64,000 bases of DNA from Caballeronia fortuita (GTDB lineage Bacteria; Pseudomonadota; Gammaproteobacteria; Burkholderiales; Burkholderiaceae), in contig NZ_FCNX02000001.1 in assembly GCF_001544835.2 (NCBI RefSeq), forward strand, positions 434,001 through 498,000. The letters are read 5' to 3'. Below the pieces are notes generated by a model. That model was not told where the DNA came from. It searched no databases and was given only the letters and a program-made list of their open reading frames with translations. Shown piece by piece: positions 31,338 to 40,057 of the stretch. The position numbers and the translations under genes are program-made. The stretch's first letter is position 1. Every line of letters begins with the position of its first letter.

Positions 31338-31667
31338 ATGGATTCCTTCTACAAGTACCATGTGTTTTTCTGCCTGAATCAGCGCGAGGCCGACGCCACG
31401 CGCCCGAGCTGCGCGAACTGCAACGCGCAGGCCATGCAGGAACACGCCAAGAAACGCGTGAAGAAACTCGGCCTCGCGGGCGAAGGCAACGTGCGCATCA
31501 ACAAGGCCGGCTGTCTCGACCGCTGCGAGCAGGGGCCGGTCGTGGTCGTGTATCCGGAAGGCACGTGGTACACGTATGTCGATGAAACCGACATCGACGA
31601 AATCGTGGATTCGCATCTGGCCAACGGCAAAATCGTCGAACGTCTTCTGATCGATCAGCCCGCATGA
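31338..31667 (+). CDS. Thioredoxin-like [2Fe-2S] ferredoxin
   Basis: 109 residues. Cysteines at 12, 25, 28, 59 and 63 lie in FFCLNQRE, SCANCNA and AGCLDRCEQGP, the spacing of the thioredoxin-fold [2Fe-2S] ferredoxins. It is probably a small electron-transfer or sensor protein. It overlaps the next gene by 4 bases (ATGA), so the two are translationally coupled. Confidence 0.87.
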   Translation: MDSFYKYHVFFCLNQREADATRPSCANCNAQAMQEHAKKRVKKLGLAGEGNVRINKAGCLDRCEQGPVVVVYPEGTWYTYVDETDIDEIVDSHLANGKIVERLLIDQPA

Positions 31668-32290
31668 ACGCGCAAACCGAAAAATTTCTGATCGACGGTT
31701 CTGCCGGCAAGATCGAATGCGCGCTCGACAAGACCGACAGCGCGCCGCGCGGCATCGCGCTCGTCGCGCATCCGCATCCGCTTTTCGGCGGCACGATGGA
31801 CAACAAGGTCGCGCAGACGCTCGCCCGCACGTTCGTCCAGCTCGGCTACACGACGTATCGCTCGAACTTTCGCGGCGTCGGGCAGACGGGCGGCGAGCAC
31901 GACAATGGCATCGGCGAACAGGACGACCTGCTCGCGGTCATCGACCACATGCGCACGCAACCCGGCCAGGCCGATGCGCCCATCGTGCTCGCGGGCTTCT
32001 CGTTCGGCACCTTCGTGCTGTCGCACGTCGCGAAGCGCATGCGCGACGCGGGCAAGGAGATCGAGCGCATGGTGTTCGTCGGCACGGCGGCGAGCCGCTG
32101 GGAAGTCGCGCCCGTGCCTGACACGACGCTCGTGATCCACGGCGAAGTCGACGACACCGTGCCCATTCAGTCCGTCTACGACTGGGCGCGGCCGCAGGAA
32201 CTTCCCGTCGTAGTGATTCCGGGCGGCGAGCATTTCTTTCACCGCAAGCTGCATATTCTCAAGCGCGTGATCGTCGACGCGTGGCGTTGA
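31664..32290 (+). CDS. Alpha/beta hydrolase
   Basis: 208 residues. HPHPLFGGTMDNKVAQTLART and FRGVGQTGG precede the nucleophile elbow GFSFGTF; an Asp lies in IHGEVDDTVP and the His in GGEHFFHRKL. It is a small COG2945-type hydrolase of unknown substrate. Coupled to the ferredoxin gene upstream. Confidence 0.87.
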   Translation: MNAQTEKFLIDGSAGKIECALDKTDSAPRGIALVAHPHPLFGGTMDNKVAQTLARTFVQLGYTTYRSNFRGVGQTGGEHDNGIGEQDDLLAVIDHMRTQPGQADAPIVLAGFSFGTFVLSHVAKRMRDAGKEIERMVFVGTAASRWEVAPVPDTTLVIHGEVDDTVPIQSVYDWARPQELPVVVIPGGEHFFHRKLHILKRVIVDAWR

Positions 32291-32655
32291 GCTTTTCGCT
32301 CATCGACCGGTAAAACCGGCTAAGCGCAGCCTGAAAAACGTTAAAACGAGCGGCAAGCGCGCAGATTCCAAGGAAAACGGAAGCGGGCCGCGCGTATAAT
32401 GGCGCAGAATTTTTTCACCGTTTCCGGCCGTGCGACGCCGCTTCGAACGTATCGCGGCCGTCGAAACTCCGGCTTCTGAGAACCGTTTTCGCGTCCGTCT
32501 GTCGAACGAGCGCTTTTCGCCGCGGCGCCGCGCGTGCCGCTGTCCTGGCGAAAGCCCGACCGGCAGCGACGGTCAGCCTGTTCAACCCGTGCTTCGCCGA
32601 TCATCCGATCCCCGATCGTCATCGTCGCAGCGAGCTTTTTCCGCCGATCGATCCT
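32291..32655 (+). promoter_or_regulatory. 365-bp intergenic region with a TATAAT promoter box
   Basis: No gene is supported. A perfect -10 hexamer TATAAT lies at 32395-32400; the -35 region is weak. If used, it gives the carboxypeptidase gene a leader of about 250 bases. No riboswitch or terminator pattern was recognised in the leader. Confidence 0.45.
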
Positions 32656-33858
32656 ATGCGCTTTGTCCCTTCCGGCTTGTCTTTCCCTTCTGTTTCCGTT
32701 TCCGCAAAAGCCGCTTTCGTTCTGCCCGCTGTGCTGGCCGCAGCGAGCGCGTTCGCGCAGGTTGCGCCGCCCGATGTGACGGCCCGTTCATGGGTGCTCG
32801 TCGACGCCACCAGCAATCAGGTGCTCGCGTCGGGCAATCCCGATGAGCGCGTCGAGCCCGCATCGCTCACGAAGCTGATGACCGCCTATCTCGTCTTCGA
32901 TGCGTTGAAGGCGAAGAAGATCAACATGGATCAGACCGTCATGCCGAGCGAGGCCGTGCGCCGCGTGCGCACGGACGAGTCGCGCATGTTCATCGAAGCG
33001 AACAAGCCGGTCACCGTGCACGATCTCGTGTACGGCATGATCGTCCAGTCGGGCAACGATGCGGCCATCGCGCTCGCGGAACTCGTCGGCGGCAGCGAAG
33101 GCAACTTCGTCACGCTGATGAACGCGGCGGCGAAGCGCATCGGCATGACGCACACGAATTACGCCGATGTGAACGGCATGCCCGATCCGCAGCATTACAC
33201 GACCGCGGGCGATCTCGCCGTGCTGTCCACACGCCTGATCCGCGACTTCCCCGAGTACTACAGCATCTTCTCGGTGAAGGACTTCACGTACAACAAGATC
33301 AAGCAGCCGAACCGCAATCGCCTGCTGTGGCTCGATCCGACCGTCGACGGTCTGAAGACCGGCCACACGAAAGCCGCGGGCTACTGCCTGATCGCGACCG
33401 CGAAGCGCTCGCTGCTTGGCGTGCCGGACGCGAGCCGCCGCCTCGTCGCGGTGATGATGGGCGAGCCGAAAGAGCACAACCGCGTGCAGGACAGCCTGAA
33501 GATGCTGAACTACGGCTACACCGCGTACGACGCGCTGCGGCTGTACAAGGCCAATCAGGTGATCGATTCGCCGCGCGTCTACAAGGGCGCCGCCGACAAC
33601 GTGCAGGCGGGCGTCGCGACGGATCAATACATCACCGTGCCAAAGGGTCTGGGCGACAAGGTCAAGCCGGCCGTCACGCACGACAACCTGCTCGTCGCGC
33701 CCATCAAGAAGGGCCAGCAGATCGGCACCGTCAAGATGGTCGCGGACGGCAAGGAAGTCGCGCAATTCCCGCTCGTCGCGCTGCAGGACGTGCCGGAAGC
33801 GGGTATCTTCGGCCGCCTGTGGGATTCGGCGCTGCTGTGGTGGCAAAAGCGCAAGTAA
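32656..33858 (+). CDS. dacC: D-alanyl-D-alanine carboxypeptidase (PBP5/6 type)
   Basis: 400 residues. Signal peptide about 1-35. The three penicillin-binding motifs are intact: S70-L-T-K73, S132-G-N134 and K234-T-G. The C-terminal PBP5 domain and an amphipathic anchor (IFGRLWDSALLWWQKRK) are present. It trims the terminal D-Ala from peptidoglycan stem peptides in the periplasm. It is followed after 10 bases by a D-amino-acid aminotransferase, a sensible partner for released D-Ala. Confidence 0.94.
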   Translation: MRFVPSGLSFPSVSVSAKAAFVLPAVLAAASAFAQVAPPDVTARSWVLVDATSNQVLASGNPDERVEPASLTKLMTAYLVFDALKAKKINMDQTVMPSEAVRRVRTDESRMFIEANKPVTVHDLVYGMIVQSGNDAAIALAELVGGSEGNFVTLMNAAAKRIGMTHTNYADVNGMPDPQHYTTAGDLAVLSTRLIRDFPEYYSIFSVKDFTYNKIKQPNRNRLLWLDPTVDGLKTGHTKAAGYCLIATAKRSLLGVPDASRRLVAVMMGEPKEHNRVQDSLKMLNYGYTAYDALRLYKANQVIDSPRVYKGAADNVQAGVATDQYITVPKGLGDKVKPAVTHDNLLVAPIKKGQQIGTVKMVADGKEVAQFPLVALQDVPEAGIFGRLWDSALLWWQKRK

Positions 33859-33868
33859 GGAGCGTTCG

Positions 33869-34780
33869 ATGAGCCAAGCCGAAGCATTCGATCCGACGGT
33901 CTATCTCAACGGCGAGTGGGGACCGCTTTCCGAAGCGCGCATTCCCGTGCTCGACCGCGGCTTCATCTTCGGCGACGGCGTCTATGAAGTCGTGCCGCTC
34001 TACGCGCAAGCCGACGGCGCGCGCCTGCCGTTTCGCCTTGGGCAGCACCTTGCACGGCTCGCGCGCAGTCTCGGCAAGATTCGCATCGACAATCCGTTCG
34101 ATGACGCCGGCTGGCGCGCGCTGATCGATCGCGTCATCGCGGAGAACGCCGGTCACGGCGACGCGCTCGTGTATATCCAGGTGACGCGCGGCGTCGGGAA
34201 GCGGCGCGGGCACGCGTTCCCCGCTGGCATCACGCCGACGGTCTTCGCGATGCTCGGCCAGCTCGTTCTGCCGAGCGCGGCGGATCGCGCGCGCGGCGCG
34301 GTCGCCGTCACCGCCGAAGACAAACGCTGGCTACATTGCGATATCAAATCGATCTCGCTGCTCGGCAACGTGCTGATGGCGCAGCACGCCGCCGAAAACG
34401 ATGCGCTCGAAACCATTCAGTTGCGCGACGGCTTGCTGACGGAAGGATCGTCGTCGAACGTGTGGATCGTGAAGGGCGGCACGCTGCTGGGCGCGCCGCG
34501 CGGACCGCGCATTCTCGAAGGCATCCGCTACGGTCTCATCGAGGAACTGGCGCGCGAGACGGGCATCGCGTTCGAAGAGCGCGACATCACCGAAGCCGAA
34601 TTGCGTTCGGCCGACGAAATCATGATCAGCTCCGCGACGAAAGAAGTCATGCCGATCACGACGCTCGACGGCGAGCGCGTCGGCGACGGCCGCCCCGGTC
34701 CGGTCTATGCTGCACTGTACGACGCCTATCAGCGGGCGAAAGCGCGCGCGTTCGCCGATGAGGCGAAGCGCGGCAAGTGA
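33869..34780 (+). CDS. dat: D-amino acid aminotransferase
   Basis: 303 residues, fold-type IV PLP enzyme. LDRGFIFGDGVYEVVPLY near the N-terminus, the PLP lysine K160 in HCDIKSISLLGNV, and EGSSSNVWIV. It interconverts D-alanine and D-glutamate with their keto acids. AAGGAG precedes the ATG. Placed between the D,D-carboxypeptidase and DUF493 genes. Confidence 0.9.
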   Translation: MSQAEAFDPTVYLNGEWGPLSEARIPVLDRGFIFGDGVYEVVPLYAQADGARLPFRLGQHLARLARSLGKIRIDNPFDDAGWRALIDRVIAENAGHGDALVYIQVTRGVGKRRGHAFPAGITPTVFAMLGQLVLPSAADRARGAVAVTAEDKRWLHCDIKSISLLGNVLMAQHAAENDALETIQLRDGLLTEGSSSNVWIVKGGTLLGAPRGPRILEGIRYGLIEELARETGIAFEERDITEAELRSADEIMISSATKEVMPITTLDGERVGDGRPGPVYAALYDAYQRAKARAFADEAKRGK

Positions 34781-34791
34781 AGGAGAGAATC

Positions 34792-35100
34792 ATGACCGAC
34801 AAGCCACAATCCACCGATCCGACCGACAGCGCGAAGCACAGCACCGACGAACTGTTCGATTTCCCCTGCGATTTCCCGATCAAGGTGATGGGCAAGACGC
34901 ACCCGGATTTCCACGACACGATCGTTGGCGTGCTCAAGCAGTTCGACCAGGATTTCGACGCATCGCGCGTGGAATCGCGGCCGTCTTCCGGCGGCAATTA
35001 CACCGGCCTCACGTGCACCGTGCGCGCGCAGAATCGCGCGCATCTGGACGACATCTATCGCGCGCTCACCGGCCATCCGATGGTCAAGGTAGTGCTTTGA
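34792..35100 (+). CDS. ybeD: DUF493 (YbeD) family protein
   Basis: 102 residues from ATG 34792 with AAGGAGAG upstream; an ATG at 34777 is less likely. FDFPCDFPIKVMGKTHPDFHDTIVGVLKQF to HLDDIYRALTGHPMVKVVL matches YbeD, an ACT-like fold of unknown role usually next to lipB. Its 3' end overlaps the convergent LysR gene by 17 bases. Confidence 0.9.
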   Translation: MTDKPQSTDPTDSAKHSTDELFDFPCDFPIKVMGKTHPDFHDTIVGVLKQFDQDFDASRVESRPSSGGNYTGLTCTVRAQNRAHLDDIYRALTGHPMVKVVL

Positions 35101-36037
35101 CCTTGCCTGCGGGCGCATCGCACACTGCCGGCGTGCGCTCGTAGAGCAGTCTGAACTGCTCCGCTTCCTCGAAAATCCATTCCCTGAATGCCTGCACGCG
35201 CTTCGTCTGAAGCAGCGCCGCCGGGCACACGAAGTAGTACTTCCACGGGCTCGGGCCGTCCACGTTGAAAAGCCGCACGAGCCGGCCTGCGATGATTTCC
35301 TGCATCGCGAGCGAACGGCGCACGAGCGCGATGCCCTGACCGTCGATCGCCGCCTGCAGCAGATTCGACGAATCCTCATACAAGACGCCGCGCTTCGGCT
35401 CGGGCAGATCGGCGAGTCCGGCCGCGTCGAACCAGGGGCGCCAGAGTTCGTCGTCGGAGCGCAGAAGCGGCAGCGTTGCGAGATCGCGTGGCACGCGCGG
35501 CAACTGGCCGCCGCGAAAATTCGGCGCGCACGCCGGGAAAAACACTTCGTCGAGCAGTTCTTCCGTGTGCAGACCCGCGTATTTTCCGTAGCCGAAGCGC
35601 AGCGCCACGTCCGCATCGTCGCGATTGAAGTCGATGAGCGACGCGGTCGTCAGCAGTTCCAGATCGACGTCCGCGTGCCGCTCGATGAATCTGCCCACGC
35701 GCGGCGTCAACCAGCGCGCGGAAAACGACGGAATCGTCGACACGATCAGTCGGCGGTCGCGATCGCCCGAACGGATGCGCCGCGTCGATTCGGCGAGCGC
35801 GACGAGCGCCGCGCGCACTTCGGCGGCGTATTGCTTGCCGCGATCGGTGAGGCGCACGCGTTTGCCGTCGCGCGCGAACAGCGACACGCCGAGCTCCGAC
35901 TCGAGCGCGCGAATCTGATGACTGACCGCGCCGTGCGTGACGAAAAGCTCGTCGGCGGCGCGGGAAAAGCTTTCGTGTCGGGCGGCGGCCTCGAAGGCGC
36001 GCAGCGCGTTGAGCGCGGGAAGCTGGCGGAGGTCCAT
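35084..36037 (-). CDS. LysR family regulator (GcvA-like)
   Basis: 317 residues from ATG 36037 (MDLRQLPALNALRAFEAAARH). HTH at about 20-40 (FSRAADELFVTHGAVSHQIRALE), then a periplasmic-binding-type effector domain. The start motif and the LPxLNALRAFEAAARH pattern are of the GcvA subgroup. It is divergent from the DUF2917 gene (123 bases between starts), which is the likely target. No glycine-cleavage genes are near. Confidence 0.88.
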   Translation of the reverse strand: MDLRQLPALNALRAFEAAARHESFSRAADELFVTHGAVSHQIRALESELGVSLFARDGKRVRLTDRGKQYAAEVRAALVALAESTRRIRSGDRDRRLIVSTIPSFSARWLTPRVGRFIERHADVDLELLTTASLIDFNRDDADVALRFGYGKYAGLHTEELLDEVFFPACAPNFRGGQLPRVPRDLATLPLLRSDDELWRPWFDAAGLADLPEPKRGVLYEDSSNLLQAAIDGQGIALVRRSLAMQEIIAGRLVRLFNVDGPSPWKYYFVCPAALLQTKRVQAFREWIFEEAEQFRLLYERTPAVCDAPAGKVKALP

Positions 36038-36160
36038 GTGCGATGTCGGCGGTGTCGTTGTCAATATGGCTCACATAGCCGTGAAAATTGATCGTTTTGC
36101 CTGATGCCTTGCCACGCCTAGGATTGTAGTCATCGAAACGTTCCTCTGGCGGAGTGGATC

Positions 36161-36487
36161 ATGCGAGAAATATCAACAAGCGTCACCTTCGAAATCAAGC
36201 CCGGCGAAACCGTGCCCATGCGGATCGCGCGCGGCACGCGGCTCATGGTTCACGGCAGCCCGGTCTGGGCGACGCGCAGCAACGACATCGAGGACTATTG
36301 GCTCGTGCCCGGCGACAAGCTGCGGCTGCGCGAACGCGAGCGGCTCTGGCTCTCCGTCGAAGGCGACCGTCCGGCCTATGTCGTCTTCACGATTCTGCCG
36401 CGTTGCGACGAGCGCGCGATTCACTGGCTTTCGACGCGCATCGAGCGCCTTGCGCTGCGGCTGCGCGCCGGCTGGCGGACCGTCTGA
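36161..36487 (+). CDS. DUF2917 family protein
   Basis: 108 residues. VTFEIKPGETVPMRIARGTRLMVHGSPVW and DYWLVPGDKLRLRERERLWLSVEGD match DUF2917, a small cupin-like beta-rich family of unknown role, often next to a LysR regulator of GcvA type. No signal peptide. A GGCGG site lies upstream. Confidence 0.82.
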   Translation: MREISTSVTFEIKPGETVPMRIARGTRLMVHGSPVWATRSNDIEDYWLVPGDKLRLRERERLWLSVEGDRPAYVVFTILPRCDERAIHWLSTRIERLALRLRAGWRTV

Positions 36488-36571
36488 GCGGCAACTATTC
36501 GAAATTGCCATCGGAGGCATGAGAATTCACCATCGGCGGGCATGGGCCTATTTCGGTAAACTACCGTCACC

Positions 36572-37336
36572 ATGTCCGCCATACCGCTCGCAGTCCCACA
36601 CCAAACCCACGACGCGCCCGGCACCGTGCTCAGTTCCGGTGACTTTCCGGTCGCGTTGCGCTGGCGCGGCCTCGAACCGTACAGCCACAGTTTCGACGCG
36701 ATGCGCGCCTTCACCGACGCCCGCACGCCGGAAACGCAGGACGAAATCTGGCTCGTCGAGCATCCGCCGGTCTTCACGCTCGGTCTTGCGGGCGATCCGG
36801 CGCATCTGCTGCTGACCGAAAGCGGCATTCCGCTCGTCAAGGTGGATCGCGGCGGACAGATCACGTATCACGGGCCGGGGCAGATCGTCGCTTATCTGCT
36901 GATCGATCTGCGCCGACGCAAGCTGATGGTGCGCGAGCTGGTACGGCGCATCGAAGAGGCCGTGATCGAAACCCTCGCGACGTATAATCTCGCGACGGAC
37001 CGCAAGGCCGGCGCGCCCGGCATCTACGTGGCGCGGCATCCTCAGGACGTGAACGATCGTATGCAGGCGCACGAAGGCGCGAAGATCGCCGCGCTCGGAC
37101 TCAAGATTCGCAACGGCTGCAGTTATCACGGCGTGAGCCTCAATGTCCGCATGGACTTGCAGCCGTTCCTCGCCATCAACCCGTGCGGCTACGCGGGGCT
37201 CGAAACGGTCGACATGGCGACGCTCGGCGTCGCGGCCGACTGGCGCGACGTAGCTCTCGTGCTGGCCGAACGGCTGGCACATCAAATCGGCGGCCTCCCC
37301 GCAATTGCCGCTGCAACAACCGGATCGACCGAATGA
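36572..37336 (+). CDS. lipB: Octanoyltransferase LipB
   Basis: 254 residues. [41 protein letters not shown] with the catalytic Lys and Cys. It moves octanoate from acyl carrier protein to lipoyl domains. The stop overlaps the lipA ATG by 4 bases. Confidence 0.95.
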   Translation: MSAIPLAVPHQTHDAPGTVLSSGDFPVALRWRGLEPYSHSFDAMRAFTDARTPETQDEIWLVEHPPVFTLGLAGDPAHLLLTESGIPLVKVDRGGQITYHGPGQIVAYLLIDLRRRKLMVRELVRRIEEAVIETLATYNLATDRKAGAPGIYVARHPQDVNDRMQAHEGAKIAALGLKIRNGCSYHGVSLNVRMDLQPFLAINPCGYAGLETVDMATLGVAADWRDVALVLAERLAHQIGGLPAIAAATTGSTE

Positions 37337-38334
37337 CTGACGCAACCGCAAACCTGGCTGGCGATACCGCCGCTTCTGCTTCGTCGCCCACCGCTTACGA
37401 CGCCACCGCCAAGCAGAAGGCGCAAGCGAAGACGTCGCGCATTCCGATCAAGGTCATTCCGATCGAAAAGCTGAGGAAGCCGGAATGGATCCGCGTGCGC
37501 ACCGCGACCGGCAACTCGCGCTTCAACGAGATCAAAAAGATCCTGCGCGAGCACAGCCTGCACACGGTGTGCGAGGAAGCGAGCTGCCCGAACATCGGCG
37601 AATGCTTCGGCAAGGGCACCGCGACGTTCATGATCATGGGCGACAAGTGCACGCGCCGCTGCCCGTTCTGCGACGTCGGCCACGGCCGGCCCGATCCGCT
37701 CGACGCAGACGAGCCGCTGAATCTCGCGCGCACGATCGGCGCGCTGAAGCTGAAGTACGTTGTGATTACGTCCGTCGATCGCGACGATCTGCGCGATGGC
37801 GGCGCGGCGCATTTTGTCGAGTGCATCAAGCAAGTTCGCGAGCATTCGCCGGAAACGCGCATCGAAATCCTGACGCCGGATTTCCGCGGCCGGCTGGATC
37901 GCGCGATCGGCATTCTGACGGCCGCTCCGCCCGATGTGATGAATCACAATCTCGAAACGGTGCCGCGTCTCTACAAGGAAGCGCGCCCGGGTTCCGATTA
38001 TCACCATTCGCTGAAGTTGCTAAAGGACTTCAAGGCGCTGCATCCGGAAGTCGCGACGAAATCGGGGCTGATGGTCGGTCTCGGCGAAACGGAAGAGGAA
38101 ATTCTTCAGGTGATGCGCGATCTGCGCGCGCACGATGTGGACATGCTGACGATCGGGCAGTATCTCCAGCCGTCGGAGCATCATCTGCCGGTGCGGGCTT
38201 ACGTGCATCCGGATACCTTCAAGATGTACGAGGAAGAGGCGTACAAGATGGGCTTCACGCATGCGGCCGTCGGCGCGATGGTGCGTTCGAGCTATCACGC
38301 GGATGTGCAAGCGCACGGAGCGGGCGTGGTTTGA
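37333..38334 (+). CDS. lipA: Lipoyl synthase LipA
   Basis: 333 residues from ATG 37333. Radical-SAM enzyme with two clusters: the auxiliary Cys80/85/91 ([12 protein letters not shown]) and the radical-SAM CxxxCxxC at Cys106/110/113 (CTRRCPFC). The GGAxHF and C-terminal SSYHAD motifs are seen. It inserts two sulfurs into octanoyl groups. Translationally coupled to lipB. Confidence 0.96.
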   Translation: MTDATANLAGDTAASASSPTAYDATAKQKAQAKTSRIPIKVIPIEKLRKPEWIRVRTATGNSRFNEIKKILREHSLHTVCEEASCPNIGECFGKGTATFMIMGDKCTRRCPFCDVGHGRPDPLDADEPLNLARTIGALKLKYVVITSVDRDDLRDGGAAHFVECIKQVREHSPETRIEILTPDFRGRLDRAIGILTAAPPDVMNHNLETVPRLYKEARPGSDYHHSLKLLKDFKALHPEVATKSGLMVGLGETEEEILQVMRDLRAHDVDMLTIGQYLQPSEHHLPVRAYVHPDTFKMYEEEAYKMGFTHAAVGAMVRSSYHADVQAHGAGVV

Positions 38335-38358
38335 CGCGGTTCTTGTGCCTGGCGAACG

Positions 38359-38385
38359 AAACCCACCGGTAACGGTGGGTTTTTT
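38359..38385 (+). terminator. Rho-independent terminator after lipA
   Basis: ACCCACCG (38361-38368), 4-nt loop, and its complement, followed by six T. Confidence 0.9.
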
Positions 38386-38512
38386 GTTTTCAAGGCGTCT
38401 CGCGCGCGTCCGGAACCTCGGACGCCCGCATTCCGGATTTCCGGAATCTCGGATACCGCGCCGCGTGACACTAGAAAAACGTTCGTAAAATCATCGACTT
38501 AAGCCGGTGTGC

Positions 38513-38534
38513 AAGCTGGCATTCCCCTTGCAAT
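38513..38534 (+). promoter_or_regulatory. Sigma-54 (-24/-12) promoter of dctA
   Basis: TGGCATTCCCCTTGCA at 38517-38532. The GG (38518-38519) and GC (38530-38531) are exactly 10 bases apart, as sigma-54 needs. Expected start about 38543. It fits the downstream DctD, a sigma-54 activator, and known sigma-54 control of dctA. Confidence 0.85.
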
Positions 38535-38584
38535 AACTAAGGCACGGCCCACGAGCCGCCCATAAAAGTCAAGGAGACAAGCCG

Positions 38585-38614
38585 ATGACCCCTCTCGCAT
38601 CCAAACGTCCCTGA
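38585..38614 (+). CDS. Nine-codon leader ORF upstream of dctA
   Basis: ATG at 38585 follows a strong AAGGAGAC site (38571-38578) and encodes MTPLASKRP then TGA. It lies inside the transcript expected from the sigma-54 promoter and 122 bases before dctA. The ribosome site is better than that of dctA itself. It could be a regulatory leader peptide; no obvious hairpin follows. Confidence 0.4.
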   Translation: MTPLASKRP

Positions 38615-38736
38615 TCCGTCGACGAAGCGGCTATCGCTCGATCGACGCGCTCAGACGTGCCCAACACGCTCGCACCGCGTCAAGGCTCGCCGCTGGCCGT
38701 ACCTCCGCCAACTGCTTGTTTTTGCCTGGAAACATC

Positions 38737-40026
38737 GTGAAAAAACCACTCCATAAAGTCCTGTACGTGCAGGTGATCGCGGCCATCATCATCGGCATCG
38801 CGCTCGGGCACTTCTATCCCGCGCTCGCCACCGACATGAAGCCGCTCGGCGACGCGTTCATCAAGCTCATCAAGATGGTCATCGGGCCGATCATCTTCTG
38901 TACCGTTGTGACCGGCATCGCCGGCATGGAAGACATGAAGAAGGTCGGGCGCGTCGGCGGCAAGGCGCTCCTGTACTTCGAAATCGTGTCGACGTTCGCG
39001 CTGGTCCTCGGCCTCGCCGCGACGCACATCCTGAAGCCCGGCGTCGGCTTCAACGTCGATCCGTCGACGCTCGACCACAAGGCCGTCGATTCCTTCGCGA
39101 CCAAGGCGCATGGCCAGAGCACGGTCGACTTCTTCCTGCACATCATTCCCGACACGCTGGTTTCGGCGTTCGCGCAGGGTGAAATCCTCCAGATCCTGCT
39201 AATCGCGCTGCTCTTCGGCGCGGTGCTCGCGCATATCGGCGAGCGCGGCAAGGTGGTGACGACGTTCATCGAAGGGCTGTCGAGCATTCTGTTCGGCATG
39301 GTCGGCATCATCACGAAGCTCGCGCCGATCGGTGCGTTCGGCGCAATGGCGTTCACCATCGGCAAATACGGCATCGGCTCGCTGCTGCCGATGCTCAAGC
39401 TCATCGGCACGTTCTATCTGACCTCGATCGTCTTCGTTGTCGTCGTGCTCGGCGCGATCGCGCGCATGGTCGGCTTCAACATCCTGAAGTTCGTCGCGTA
39501 CATCAAGGAAGAAATGCTGATCGTGCTCGGCACGTCGTCCTCGGAAGCGGCGCTCCCGCAACTGATGCTCAAGCTCGAAAAGCTCGGCTGCTCGCGCTCG
39601 GTCGTGGGCCTCGTCGTGCCGACCGGCTACTCGTTCAACCTCGATGGCACCAACATCTACATGACGATGGCCGTGCTGTTCATCGCGCAGGCGACGAACA
39701 CCGACCTCTCGTGGGGCCAGCAGTTGACGCTGCTCGCGGTGACGATGCTCACGTCGAAGGGCGCGAGCGGCGTGACCGGCGCGGGCTTCATCACGCTGGC
39801 CGCGACGCTCGCCGTCGTGCCGACGATTCCGCTCGCGGGCATGGTGCTGATTCTCGGCATCGACCGCTTCATGTCGGAATGCCGCGCGCTGACGAACATC
39901 GTCGGCAACGGCGTGGCGACGGTCGTCGTGTCGGCATGGGAGAAGGAGCTGGATCGCAACAAGCTGCGCGCGGCGCTCTCGCGCGATGTCGACGTGACCG
40001 ACACCGAAGAAGCAAAGTCGGTGTAA
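38737..40026 (+). CDS. dctA: C4-dicarboxylate transporter DctA
   Basis: 429 residues from GTG 38737, giving [13 protein letters not shown], the usual DctA start; the frame upstream begins with a TTG only. Dicarboxylate/amino acid:cation symporter with about eight helices. Substrate motifs: the Ser-rich loop [25 protein letters not shown] and the [14 protein letters not shown] hairpin. It imports succinate, fumarate and malate through the inner membrane. Driven by the sigma-54 promoter upstream. Confidence 0.95.
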   Translation: MKKPLHKVLYVQVIAAIIIGIALGHFYPALATDMKPLGDAFIKLIKMVIGPIIFCTVVTGIAGMEDMKKVGRVGGKALLYFEIVSTFALVLGLAATHILKPGVGFNVDPSTLDHKAVDSFATKAHGQSTVDFFLHIIPDTLVSAFAQGEILQILLIALLFGAVLAHIGERGKVVTTFIEGLSSILFGMVGIITKLAPIGAFGAMAFTIGKYGIGSLLPMLKLIGTFYLTSIVFVVVVLGAIARMVGFNILKFVAYIKEEMLIVLGTSSSEAALPQLMLKLEKLGCSRSVVGLVVPTGYSFNLDGTNIYMTMAVLFIAQATNTDLSWGQQLTLLAVTMLTSKGASGVTGAGFITLAATLAVVPTIPLAGMVLILGIDRFMSECRALTNIVGNGVATVVVSAWEKELDRNKLRAALSRDVDVTDTEEAKSV

Positions 40027-40057
40027 GTCGCACGGCAAGCGGAAAGCGGAAGCGATC

